Origin: a virus | Length of the DNA stretch: 24,131 nucleotides | Virus record (IMG/VR): IMGVR_UViG_3300042892_003610 | Coordinates: 1 to 24,131 of that record | Direction: 5' to 3' (one strand) | In this document: positions 6,344 through 12,518 of the stretch, piece by piece | Layout of the letters: every line of letters begins with the position of its first letter | How positions within the stretch are numbered: the stretch's first letter is position 1 | Notes under the pieces: generated by a model | Seen by the model: only the letters and a program-made list of their open reading frames with translations | Database searches by the model: none | Told to the model about the DNA's origin: nothing | Translations under genes and position numbers: made by a program

Positions 6344-6476
6344 ACATAACATCAAGTATAAGAAATTGGGGGTTATGAGTCTATTGAGAACTTCGGCTTC
6401 TATAACTGACCCGATTCGATGAACCCACGCCAACTTTTTCAAGTCCCCAACTTTTTATACTTGCGATACGTTAGGT
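6344..6476 (-). repeat. attC-like site F
   Basis: Minus-strand R'' is ACCTAAC (6470-6476) and R' is GTTATGT (6344-6350). The arms GCAAGTATAAAAAGTTGGGG and CCCCCAATTTCTTATACTTG pair imperfectly. The loop contains further GC-rich material (6380-6445). It is about 133 bp. Together with site E it fills the 263-nt gap between genes at 6223-6485, which holds no gene. Confidence 0.7.
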
Positions 6477-6485
6477 CCAATTAAA

Positions 6486-6683
6486 TTATTGTTTTGAGTT
6501 TATTTCTTTAATAAAGAGTTCGTAAGCCTCTTCTTGTACCTTATTACTCATACTCCAAAAATCATCTAAAACTTGTTGATTGCTCACCCACTTAGCAAAT
6601 TCTATTGCGAGTGATTTTGGATTTATATATATTTCTACATCGCCCTTTGCTGATATACCTGGTGATTCAAATTTATTTTCCAT
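6486..6683 (-). CDS. cassette 3: hypothetical protein
   Basis: This 65-aa protein contains SLAIEFAKWVSNQQVLDDFW and EAYELFIKEINSKQ. The 'LAIEFAKW...YELFIKE' pattern is one I recall from small Flavobacterium phage proteins of unknown function. The TAA stop lies 9 nt before R'' of attC F; the start lies 41 nt after R' of attC G. No promoter is seen. Confidence 0.6.
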   Translation of the reverse strand: MENKFESPGISAKGDVEIYINPKSLAIEFAKWVSNQQVLDDFWSMSNKVQEEAYELFIKEINSKQ

Positions 6684-6724
6684 ATTTTCTATTTTTTTAA
6701 TCGGTAAAACAATAATTTAACTAA

Positions 6725-6778
6725 ACCTAACAAATGATAAACAACATTAAAACGATTGTTTATCATCGGACGTTATGC
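6725..6778 (-). repeat. attC-like site G (short form)
   Basis: Minus-strand R'' is GCATAAC (6772-6778) and R' is GTTAGGT (6725-6731). It has the same 11-bp stem and loop as site D, and the TTTAGTT that follows R' is also shared with D. The two cassettes opened by these R' boxes have unrelated genes. Confidence 0.75.
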
Positions 6779-6991
6779 TCAAGTGCTTTCAATTTCTATA
6801 ACCTTTAACTCGTAGCGTTTTCCACCTAAAGAAAACTGAAACCGCTCGTCTGTCTTTAATAAGTTTTCAGCAACACTAGCAACAGCATCTTCAGTTACAT
6901 CATGCTTTTCTCCAATCCACATTCCTTTTTTAACTTTACCTACGTAAATTCTACTCGTTAAAGGTGAGCAACCTATTTTAAAATCTGACAT
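6779..6991 (-). CDS. cassette 2: DUF7446-like small protein
   Basis: This 70-aa protein starts MSDFKIGCSPLTSRIYVGKV and continues KKGMWIGEKHDVTEDAVASV, ending with a strand pair GKRYELKVIEIE. The 'KIGCSPLTxxIYxGKV...W..KHDVTxxA' pattern is that of a small family (DUF7446-like) common in phages and environmental bacteria, with no known function. Its TGA stop directly abuts R'' of attC G with no gap. The start is 42 nt after R' of attC H. Confidence 0.65.
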   Translation of the reverse strand: MSDFKIGCSPLTSRIYVGKVKKGMWIGEKHDVTEDAVASVAENLLKTDERFQFSLGGKRYELKVIEIEST

Positions 6992-7033
6992 TTCTGTTAA
7001 TTTATAAAGTTTATTTTTCTATCTCGCACCTAA

Positions 7034-7089
7034 GCATAACAGCATCTTAGCGCAACTTTCAGTATGCGCTAAGTTGCCTACCGTTATAA
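7034..7089 (-). repeat. attC-like site H (short form)
   Basis: Minus-strand R'' is TTATAAC (7083-7089) and R' is GTTATGC (7034-7040). The arms CAACTTAGCGCATA and TGCGCTAAGATG pair over AACTTAGCGCA with one bulge. It is 56 bp long. Confidence 0.75.
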
Positions 7090-7095
7090 ACCATA

Positions 7096-7302
7096 TTAAA
7101 AGATGAACCATCCAAAGAACTTTTCTAAATATGGAAGTATTCCTAACCACATTATTAGCTTAAATAACCCTATACCAATCCATTTACCAACATTCGCTGA
7201 TACTACCACAATCAATAAACCAAAGAAAATACGGCTTATAACAGCACCTATATTCAATTGCGGTTTTTGTGGTTCATTCAAGTTTTCATTTTCTAATTTC
7301 AT
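7096..7302 (-). CDS. cassette 1: small membrane protein
   Basis: This 68-aa protein has a proline- and asparagine-rich N-terminus (MKLENENLNEPQKPQLNIGA) followed by hydrophobic segments at about residues 18-38 (VISRIFFGLLIVVVSANVG) and 42-58, with a further aromatic tail EKFFGWFIF. Two membrane passes are likely and function is unknown. The stop is 6 nt before R'' of attC H. It is the first (most upstream) cassette of the array. It may have its own promoter (7330-7358), which would be the only one in the array. Confidence 0.65.
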   Translation of the reverse strand: MKLENENLNEPQKPQLNIGAVISRIFFGLLIVVVSANVGKWIGIGLFKLIMWLGILPYLEKFFGWFIF

Positions 7303-7329
7303 TTTATCTTAATTTAAAGTTTTCGTTTT

Positions 7330-7367
7330 CAAAGTTCGCAACTAAATATAGCTGCAAAACGTTATAA
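7330..7367 (-). promoter_or_regulatory. proximal edge of array with candidate promoter
   Basis: The minus strand opens with TTATAAC (7361-7367), matching the six bases needed to open cassette 1, but a C replaces the usual G before it. Inside lie TTTG (7355-7358) and GAACTTTG (7330-7337), 17 nt apart. That is a one-mismatch TAnnTTTG with a shorter spacer than in other promoters here. A small stem (GTTTTGCA with TGCGAAC) spans the same bases. Confidence 0.35.
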
Positions 7368-7382
7368 GTAATAAAATAAAAA

Positions 7383-7463
7383 TTATGAGTTTTTTATTTG
7401 TTCACCTCTGTCTTTTATAACCAAATCAAATTTACGTTCAACACCATGGTTTGTTTTTTCCAT
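7383..7463 (-). CDS. 26-aa ORF at the array junction, possibly a truncated gene
   Basis: The reading frame gives MEKTNHGVERKFDLVIKDRG followed by EQIKNS. It starts 11 nt after the stop of 7475-8008 with a typical A-rich leader and ends 15 nt before the proximal array edge. It may be a real mini-gene, or the N-terminus of a phage gene cut when the cassettes inserted. Nothing proves translation. Confidence 0.35.
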   Translation of the reverse strand: MEKTNHGVERKFDLVIKDRGEQIKNS

Positions 7464-7474
7464 AATTTTATTTT

Positions 7475-8008
7475 TTAATCCCACCATCTATTGATTTTTT
7501 TGGACATGATTCTAAATACTAAATCCTTAGCTTTTTCTTGTCTTAAGTCACCCATAATCATAGCAACTAATTTTTTATCATTATGGTCAGTAGTAAATCT
7601 TTTTTGATTTTCTTTAATAAAGATAATTGCTCGTTTATGCCACGTTGGAAACTTTCTAAAATACGAATCAAAATCTTCACTGATAGTATTAATATTTATT
7701 TCACTATAACCTGGTTTATCTTCAATATCTGTAAATATCATTTCACTTTCATGGTAATCAGTATATTCTGAATCGTAATAAGAGTCTTTAACTTTATTAA
7801 TTAAATCAGCACAAATTAACATATCTTTAGCATCTTCTTGTGCCCTGGTATGTCTATCCTTACTACCGATATAATTAGATTGTCTCCTTAATTTAAATTC
7901 AATAATCTGATATATAAACCAAGAGTCCCAATCCCTATCTTTCCAAATTATAGGTAACCAAGCCCATAGATTACTAATTCCTATTTTTAAGGTTCTAAAT
8001 ATTCTCAT
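7475..8008 (-). CDS. conserved-looking phage protein
   Basis: This 177-aa protein begins MRIFRTLKIGISNLWAWLPI and continues IWKDRDWDSWFIYQIIEFKL, then RRQSNYIGSKDRHTRAQEDA. The 'WxPIIWKDRDWDxxFIYxIIxxKL' opening is one I associate with hypothetical proteins of many large phages. The second half is helical and basic and ends KKINRWWD. No catalytic motif is recognised. The ATG directly follows the stop of 8009-8248 (TAAATG), so the two are co-translated. Confidence 0.75.
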   Translation of the reverse strand: MRIFRTLKIGISNLWAWLPIIWKDRDWDSWFIYQIIEFKLRRQSNYIGSKDRHTRAQEDAKDMLICADLINKVKDSYYDSEYTDYHESEMIFTDIEDKPGYSEININTISEDFDSYFRKFPTWHKRAIIFIKENQKRFTTDHNDKKLVAMIMGDLRQEKAKDLVFRIMSKKINRWWD

Positions 8009-8248
8009 TTAATTATTATTTCTATGGTAATCTTTTATTTTATCAAGTAATGCTTGATTGAAATTTGTAAACCATTTTGGGTTACACTCTTTTGGTGTTA
8101 TATGTGCTAATTCACCAGATTTATAAGTGGAACGAATACCACCTTTATAGTATCTAATAGAACCATCAGCTTCAATAATTTGAGTTGGTTCATCTTTGTG
8201 TTCAAAACCCATTACTGAATCGAAAACTAAAAAACTGCTTCTTGACAT
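8009..8248 (-). CDS. hypothetical protein
   Basis: This 79-aa protein is unrecognised. It has a beta-like first half (IIEADGSIRYYKGGIRSTYK) and a helical end (WFTNFNQALLDKIKDYHRNN). It is spaced 2 nt after the upstream gene and directly abuts the downstream one, so it belongs to the operon driven by the promoter at 8492-8523. Confidence 0.7.
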   Translation of the reverse strand: MSRSSFLVFDSVMGFEHKDEPTQIIEADGSIRYYKGGIRSTYKSGELAHITPKECNPKWFTNFNQALLDKIKDYHRNNN

Positions 8249-8250
8249 TT

Positions 8251-8487
8251 TTACTTAATTTTAAATTTAATATTATCGAATCCTGAGAATCCGTTTAACT
8301 TATCATGTGTTGTTGACATAAACATACCAATTAGTTGAGATATGGCAACGCAAAGCATCTCATTGGTGTATTCGGTTGGTGGGTATATTAAAACCTCGTT
8401 AGATAGGTCCGTAGTGTATTCAAATGTAAAACCATTGAATTCATCAAGTACCCTTTGTTTTCTTTCAACCTCTGTTAAATATTTCAT
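8251..8487 (-). CDS. hypothetical protein, first gene of a leaderless operon
   Basis: This 78-aa protein is unrecognised; it starts MKYLTEVERKQRVLDEFNGF and has a helical central part (EMLCVAISQLIGMFMSTTHD). It is the first gene of an operon with 8009-8248 and 7475-8008. The operon may also feed transcription into the cassette array. The start is fixed by a strong promoter whose -7 element ends 4 nt before the ATG. Confidence 0.7.
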   Translation of the reverse strand: MKYLTEVERKQRVLDEFNGFTFEYTTDLSNEVLIYPPTEYTNEMLCVAISQLIGMFMSTTHDKLNGFSGFDNIKFKIK

Positions 8488-8491
8488 AATA

Positions 8492-8523
8492 CAAATATAC
8501 TAATAAATTATTAGTTAACCAAA
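8492..8523 (-). promoter_or_regulatory. Bacteroidetes-type promoter, leaderless configuration
   Basis: TATATTTG (8492-8499), a 20-nt spacer and TTTG (8520-8523) give a full match. Four nt (TATT) separate it from the ATG at 8487. It fills the 38-nt gap between genes. Confidence 0.85.
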
Positions 8524-8525
8524 TT

Positions 8526-8717
8526 TTATTGAAACATTTTCTTCAATTCAGCTAAATCAGCATCTCTACCTTGTACATTACCGTAGTAAAGATATGATGA
8601 ACAGTCTTCATCAAACTCAATAGAGTTACCACTGATTCTACCTTTAGTTGGTTCCCAACCTTTCGCTACCAATTTGCTAGCTTCTTTTCTCAATTCTAAA
8701 TTTACAAACGTATACAT
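8526..8717 (-). CDS. hypothetical small protein
   Basis: This 63-aa protein is unrecognised, with pattern MYTFVNLELRKEASKLVAKG, a GWEPTKGRISGN turn region and an acidic end (DADLAELKKMFQ). It appears to be a single-gene transcript: it has its own promoter (8741-8772) and the next gene has another one. Confidence 0.65.
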   Translation of the reverse strand: MYTFVNLELRKEASKLVAKGWEPTKGRISGNSIEFDEDCSSYLYYGNVQGRDADLAELKKMFQ

Positions 8718-8740
8718 AACTAATTGTTTTATTGTTTATA

Positions 8741-8772
8741 CAAATATAATGATTATTTTTCAATTAACCAAA
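8741..8772 (-). promoter_or_regulatory. Bacteroidetes-type promoter
   Basis: TATATTTG (8741-8748), a 20-nt spacer and TTTG (8769-8772). The leader before the ATG at 8717 is about 18 nt, so this one is not leaderless. Confidence 0.85.
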
Positions 8773-8788
8773 TTTAATAAGAATATTT

Positions 8789-9478
8789 TTAATCTCGACC
8801 AATATATTCATCATCGTTAGGTTGTTGGTAATTGTAATTACCTCTACCATGTTCATGTTTTTCAATCTCGTCATCTAAATCCATCATTTCTTCTTGATTC
8901 GGGTCCTCAACACTTTCTACGTCATCCATCACACCATCACCAGGTTTTGGAATATATTGTGTTGTTATCGCTGGACTCAATGATTTACCTATTGGTATCA
9001 ATATTTTATTTGATAAAAATAAAATAAAAGCAAATGCGGCTAATCTAATAATACCATGTTGTATTTCATTGAACAATCTATTACCAAAAAACATTAGGAG
9101 AATATTCAATATAACTAACGCTGTATTAATATAACATAATTTATCAACAAACTCAGCACCAAACATTTTATAAAAGAATAACCAACCAACAAATCCGAAG
9201 TGGTAATCAATCATAAAATATACATAACCAGCAATTGCGAATATGTTAACTCTAACTCGGTCCAATTGCATTTGTTCCCAATTACCAAATAAAAGTAAAA
9301 ATGCATATACAAATAGCATTATTATTGGGAATATAGATGCTAGCACACCCAATAATAATATCATAACAATCAAGGTGCCACCCTTTACCATTATTAAATC
9401 ACTAAACGTTAATTTGTTTACCCCTATAGTACCACCGAATCCGAATACTTGGTAAAATTTGATTCCATCATTTTCCAT
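8789..9478 (-). CDS. multi-pass membrane protein with acidic tail
   Basis: This 229-aa protein has hydrophobic segments at about residues 34-65 (long enough for a hairpin), 79-103, 113-133 and 143-160, so four or five passes. The tail after residue 180 is hydrophilic, very acidic (DDVESVEDPNQEEMMDLDDE) and ends in Asn/Gln/Tyr-rich sequence. No family is recognised; holin-like or envelope functions are possible but it is larger than a usual holin. It is a single-gene unit with its own strong promoter at 9498-9529. Confidence 0.75.
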   Translation of the reverse strand: MENDGIKFYQVFGFGGTIGVNKLTFSDLIMVKGGTLIVMILLLGVLASIFPIIMLFVYAFLLLFGNWEQMQLDRVRVNIFAIAGYVYFMIDYHFGFVGWLFFYKMFGAEFVDKLCYINTALVILNILLMFFGNRLFNEIQHGIIRLAAFAFILFLSNKILIPIGKSLSPAITTQYIPKPGDGVMDDVESVEDPNQEEMMDLDDEIEKHEHGRGNYNYQQPNDDEYIGRD

Positions 9479-9497
9479 ATCTCTTATTTTTATAAAA

Positions 9498-9529
9498 CAA
9501 AGATAGGGTAAATAAATAACATTTCCAAA
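9498..9529 (-). promoter_or_regulatory. Bacteroidetes-type promoter
   Basis: TATCTTTG (9498-9505), a 20-nt spacer and TTTG (9526-9529). It lies 19 nt before the ATG at 9478 and just downstream of the terminator at 9539-9564. Confidence 0.85.
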
Positions 9530-9538
9530 TATTATGAC

Positions 9539-9564
9539 AAAAAAAAATCCACTTTCGTGGATTT
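9539..9564 (-). terminator. rho-independent terminator
   Basis: On the minus strand AAATCCAC-GAAA-GTGGATTT forms an 8-bp stem closed by a GAAA tetraloop (9545-9564), followed by a run of T. It ends the gene at 9573-10148. Confidence 0.9.
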
Positions 9565-9572
9565 ATTAATTT

Positions 9573-10148
9573 TTAACCTACTTTACCCCCGCCAGGATAT
9601 TTAGATAATACTGTTCTAACTCTATCTACTTCATCTTTTGTGAATCGATAAGTACCACCTTCTTCATTTTGTTCTTGATTTAATTTTTTGTATGGTAATC
9701 TAGTGTAAATTTCTTTTTCACTGAATCCAGCTTCTCTGAATATACCAACTTGTTTGATTGAATCGTGTTTTTTAAAGAAGTTTATAATATCATCATATTC
9801 AACTTTAGTTTCACCATCACCTTCTTTATCATCGTTGGTATCATCACGTTTGATTTTAGGTTCTTCTTTATTATCTTCGAATAAACCATTCAATGATTCT
9901 CTTAACATTTTTTTAATATCAGACTCACCCAGATTTTTAAGGGCCTTTTCTTTTGTTACCCAACCATGACCCTCTTTTTCATCAAGAATGTATTTTAATA
10001 CATCTATTATTTCTTCTTTACTTGAAATTGAATCTCTAATAACTGACTTTAAATCGTTATATAATTTATTATTTTGAATATCTTCTTTAATAATTTTTTG
10101 TGCCGATTTATCCAAGTCTTGTTTATTAAGTTTGATTATGTTTTTCAT
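9573..10148 (-). CDS. putative virion protein with capsid-targeting-like leader
   Basis: This 191-aa protein begins MKNIIKLNKQDLDKSAQKII then KE-D. The basic amphipathic start ending in I-K-E before D resembles the N-termini of proteins processed by T4-like prohead proteases, which cut after (I/L)xE. The middle is acidic and repetitive in K, E and D (about residues 90-117). The C-terminal part is helical and could be a small winged-helix-like domain. No family is certain. It is a single-gene unit with its own terminator, and an ATATTTAT motif stands 18 nt before the start. Confidence 0.6.
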   Translation of the reverse strand: MKNIIKLNKQDLDKSAQKIIKEDIQNNKLYNDLKSVIRDSISSKEEIIDVLKYILDEKEGHGWVTKEKALKNLGESDIKKMLRESLNGLFEDNKEEPKIKRDDTNDDKEGDGETKVEYDDIINFFKKHDSIKQVGIFREAGFSEKEIYTRLPYKKLNQEQNEEGGTYRFTKDEVDRVRTVLSKYPGGGKVG

Positions 10149-10166
10149 AATTAGTGTATTATTTTA

Positions 10167-10178
10167 TTAATAAATATC
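10167..10178 (-). promoter_or_regulatory. candidate phage-specific promoter motif
   Basis: GATATTTATTAA on the minus strand lies 18 nt before the start of 9573-10148. It is shared, with small changes, with sites before both lysozyme genes (12957 and 16681). It is not a TAnnTTTG element, so if it acts it would need another sigma factor. Confidence 0.3.
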
Positions 10179-10201
10179 TATAAGTTACTAAAAACACAAA
10201 T

Positions 10202-10224
10202 AAAAAAACCCCATAAGGGGTTTT
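10202..10224 (-). terminator. rho-independent terminator after the sigma gene
   Basis: AAAACCCC-TTAT-GGGGTTTT (10205-10224) is an 8-bp stem with a 4-nt loop, followed by T residues on the minus strand. It lies directly after the sigma-factor stop codon. Confidence 0.9.
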
Positions 10225-10226
10225 AA

Positions 10227-11114
10227 TTAATTCTGAAATAATTCCATTTTGATGCCTCTTCGATTCATATTTATTTTCATGATTTTTAAAGCTTTCTTTC
10301 TAACTTGTCTTACACCTTCTCGACTCATGTCAACTTTATGACCAATTTCAACTAAACTTAATGGTTCATAACCATTTAATCCATAAGTTAGTGTTATAAT
10401 TTCTTTTTGTCTACAATCAAGAGTTGTCATGATTGAATCTAATACTGATTGTAAATCATTATTGTTAACTAAATGGTCAGCACTTAATGAATTACCGTTT
10501 TCAAGTACATCAATCATTGAACCACTATCCGAATCACTAGTGAATGGTGTGTCTAATGACATAACTGACATAGTATCTAAACTTAATAACATATTAATGT
10601 TATCAAAATTCAAATCAGAACCTTCAAGTCCAACCAAATCTTGAGCAGCTGTTGGTCTTTGGTTGATTTGTTCTAGACCAGACATTTCTCTCTTAAGTTT
10701 ATTCAACTCAGTAATTCTATTTATTGGAATTCTAACAGTTCTAGAATACTTGTTCATGTAATCTGTCACATTTTTTCTTATATACCAAACAGCATAAGAT
10801 ATGAATTTGAAACCACGACTTGGGTCGAACTTTTGAGCAGCTTCAATTAAGCCATAGTTGCCCTCATTAACCAATTCTTCAAGTGGTGATTTAGCATTGG
10901 TATATTGTTTAGCCACACTAATTACAAACTTTAAATTTCTCTCAATCAATTCATTTAAAGCATCACTATCCCCATTGAAAGCTTTAATCGCACATTGATA
11001 TTCTTCATCTGCGGTTTCAAATGATTTGATTGCTCTAACATCCATTAAGTATTGAGCGAATGCTTTTGATGATGTTCTGTCTGTAATTTTTTGGCTAATT
11101 TTTAATTGTCTCAT
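10227..11114 (-). CDS. RNA polymerase sigma factor, RpoD-like
   Basis: This 295-aa protein directs RNA polymerase to promoters. Region 1.2 is at about residues 15-45, region 2 at 58-128 (NLKFVISVAKQY, LVNEGNYGLIEAAQKFDPSR, GFKFISYAVWYIR), region 3 at 133-190 and region 4 with its helix-turn-helix at 225-283 (LSLVEIGHKVDMSREGVRQV). The N-terminus MRQLKISQKITDR is nearly that of the Bacteroidetes primary sigma, so the gene was probably captured from a host of that phylum. A large share of promoters in this window fit the host consensus. It may therefore redirect or reinforce host-type transcription. Confidence 0.92.
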   Translation of the reverse strand: MRQLKISQKITDRTSSKAFAQYLMDVRAIKSFETADEEYQCAIKAFNGDSDALNELIERNLKFVISVAKQYTNAKSPLEELVNEGNYGLIEAAQKFDPSRGFKFISYAVWYIRKNVTDYMNKYSRTVRIPINRITELNKLKREMSGLEQINQRPTAAQDLVGLEGSDLNFDNINMLLSLDTMSVMSLDTPFTSDSDSGSMIDVLENGNSLSADHLVNNNDLQSVLDSIMTTLDCRQKEIITLTYGLNGYEPLSLVEIGHKVDMSREGVRQVRKKALKIMKINMNRRGIKMELFQN

Positions 11115-11123
11115 ATATTTATT

Positions 11124-11564
11124 TTAAATTTTTACGTTAAGTTCTCGTTCTAAATCACGTTTTTTAATTGTATCACGTTTATCGTGAAGCTTTTTACCTC
11201 TACATAGTGCTATTTCAATTTTTATTAAACCTTTGTCGGTAATAATAACACTAATTGGTACTATTGTCAACCCTTTTTGCTCTACATTTTCATTTAATTT
11301 TATTATTTCTTTTTTGTTCAACAATAATTTCCTTAACCTGGTTGGTTCATGATTCGTATGAATACCACTTTGTTTATATTCAGATATATTCATACCTTTA
11401 ATAAACAGTTCGTCATTTTTAATATAACAATAACCCTCAGATATTGACACCTTATGATTACGTATTGATTTTACTTCACTACCAATTAGTTTGATACCAG
11501 CTGTTAGTTTATAAATAAACTCATATTCAAATGAAGCTTTTTTATTTCGTGTTATAACTTCCAT
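11124..11564 (-). CDS. smpB: SsrA-binding protein SmpB
   Basis: This 146-aa protein is SmpB, which binds tmRNA and the decoding centre of stalled ribosomes during trans-translation. Hallmarks are NKKASFEYEFIYKLTAGIKL, then IGSEVKSIR and SEGYCYI in the OB-fold body, and the C-terminal HDKRDTIKKRDLERE tail that enters the mRNA channel. A longer frame to 11600 exists. The ATG at 11564 is preferred because the promoter -7 element (11577-11584) lies 12 nt upstream of it and the longer frame would run through the promoter. SmpB is unusual for a phage. No tmRNA gene was seen in the window. Confidence 0.92.
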   Translation of the reverse strand: MEVITRNKKASFEYEFIYKLTAGIKLIGSEVKSIRNHKVSISEGYCYIKNDELFIKGMNISEYKQSGIHTNHEPTRLRKLLLNKKEIIKLNENVEQKGLTIVPISVIITDKGLIKIEIALCRGKKLHDKRDTIKKRDLERELNVKI

Positions 11565-11576
11565 AATTAATTTTGA

Positions 11577-11608
11577 CAAAGGTAAGGATAATAAAGACAT
11601 TATCCAAA
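11577..11608 (-). promoter_or_regulatory. Bacteroidetes-type promoter for smpB
   Basis: TACCTTTG (11577-11584), a 20-nt spacer and TTTG (11605-11608). It fixes the smpB start at 11564 with a short leader, and probably also drives the sigma gene 9 nt downstream of smpB. Confidence 0.85.
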
Positions 11609-11625
11609 TATTTTTAATGTTTTTT

Positions 11626-12060
11626 TTATTTAAAATGTAATGTGGATGTTTCGGTAATCCTAATCATCTCATTTTCATACCAATCAATGATAATTCTTTC
11701 GATGAATTCGTTTTCATATTTTTGTTTAAAACATGTGATTATATCACATTCATTTACTATTTTACCATTCAATTTTGAAATTACCCAAGATGTTGGACCT
11801 AATGTTACTTTATATTTGTATTTTATATAATCCAAAATATCAGATTTAGCCTCTATCTGTTTATTTTTAAACCAGCTTAATAAGTAATTATTTAATGATT
11901 CACCATCTAATATGTCAATACTAATAGATTTTTTAACTTTATCACAAAAAGAATTAAAATTAATACTATGGTTATCATGTTGATATTTATATCTCATAGT
12001 TAAACCATTAAATAGGTAATGTTTATTAACATACCATAAAACAAATTCAGATTCGGTCAT
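11626..12060 (-). CDS. hypothetical protein
   Basis: This 144-aa protein is unrecognised. It is rich in Tyr, Ile, Asn and Lys with tryptophans spread through it (FVLWYVNKHYLF at the start, SWFKNKQ near residue 62, IIIDWYENEMIRI near residue 122). It is probably helical and soluble. Its ATG overlaps the stop of the upstream gene in an ATGA arrangement (12057-12060), so the two are probably co-translated. It is the last gene of the S1-fragment operon. Confidence 0.7.
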   Translation of the reverse strand: MTESEFVLWYVNKHYLFNGLTMRYKYQHDNHSINFNSFCDKVKKSISIDILDGESLNNYLLSWFKNKQIEAKSDILDYIKYKYKVTLGPTSWVISKLNGKIVNECDIITCFKQKYENEFIERIIIDWYENEMIRITETSTLHFK

Positions 12061-12341
12061 AAACCTTTAAGTATGTTATTAATTTCTATACAAGTTTCGT
12101 AATCTTCAATGCGTTCAAAATAAGCAATTGAAAAGTTTAAGTGTGATGACCAATCTGATTTTTCAACGTTTATAGTAATGACATCATCATTAACCATTAG
12201 GTTGGCAACATTGGCTATTTTTTCATTATTTTTTATTGAGTTTTTAATTTCATTTAGAGTTTCAGTAAATAATAAATCCTTTTCATTTTGAATGAAATTA
12301 ATAATTTCTCTATAACTTTCAAATTCAAGATTTATAGCCAC
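12057..12341 (-). CDS. hypothetical protein, GTG start
   Basis: This 94-aa, mostly helical acidic protein is unrecognised (INFIQNEKDLLFTETLNEIK, then a strand with VITINVEKSDW). The start codon is GTG at 12339-12341 and shares a base with the TAG stop of the upstream 58-aa gene, so re-initiation is likely. The gene also overlaps the next by 4 nt. Such chained overlaps support an operon with the S1 fragment. Confidence 0.7.
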   Translation of the reverse strand: MAINLEFESYREIINFIQNEKDLLFTETLNEIKNSIKNNEKIANVANLMVNDDVITINVEKSDWSSHLNFSIAYFERIEDYETCIEINNILKGL

Positions 12342-12517
12342 TAATTTAAATTAAAATCAACCCCGTTATCATCACCATCATCATTTGATATGTAAACCCC
12401 TTCAATTTCATCACCAAATTCATCTAATACACTAACATCTATCTTACCATCACCATAATACGTGATGTGTACGATGTATTCGCCAAAATCAAATTCTTTG
12501 GTAATAGGTTTGTTCAT
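12341..12517 (-). CDS. 58-aa acidic protein
   Basis: The product begins MNKPITKEFDFGEYIVHITY, continues YGDGKIDVSVLDEFGDEIEG and ends with an aspartate-rich stretch and VDFNLN. It looks like a small acidic beta-hairpin protein of unknown function. It starts 1 nt after the stop of the S1 fragment gene and ends in a stop-start overlap with the next gene. This packing supports it as real despite its size. Confidence 0.65.
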   Translation of the reverse strand: MNKPITKEFDFGEYIVHITYYGDGKIDVSVLDEFGDEIEGVYISNDDGDDNGVDFNLN

Positions 12518-12518
12518 A

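Larger units (their letters stand above)
4950..7367 (-). mobile_element. integron-like gene-cassette array (eight cassettes, no integrase in window)
   Basis: Seven hairpin sites with ends RYYYAAC and GTTRRRY-like (B to H) separate short genes that all read on the minus strand. For each cassette the first six bases after the G of R' (TTATAA, TTATGC, TTAGGT, TTAGCA, TTATGT, TTAGGT, TTATGC, TTATAA) are complementary to that cassette's own R'' box. This is expected only if each unit once existed as a circle with a reconstituted attC. Stops fall at, inside or close to R''. Cassette lengths are about 108-381 bp. No tyrosine recombinase lies in the window, so this is a CALIN-like array, here inside an apparent phage genome. 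Confidence 0.8.

Noticed and set aside
5189-7089. The hairpin-rich gaps as a CRISPR array or as MITE/REP repeats
   Set aside because: There are no regularly spaced identical repeats with spacers, and the arms differ from site to site. The complementarity lies between ends of neighbouring hairpins, which fits cassette recombination and not transposon ends.
9754-9969. Plus-strand frames such as 9754-9969, 10429-10644 and 17538-17984
   Set aside because: They lie opposite well-supported minus-strand genes, have no promoter or leader signal, and have leucine/serine-rich composition typical of antisense shadows.
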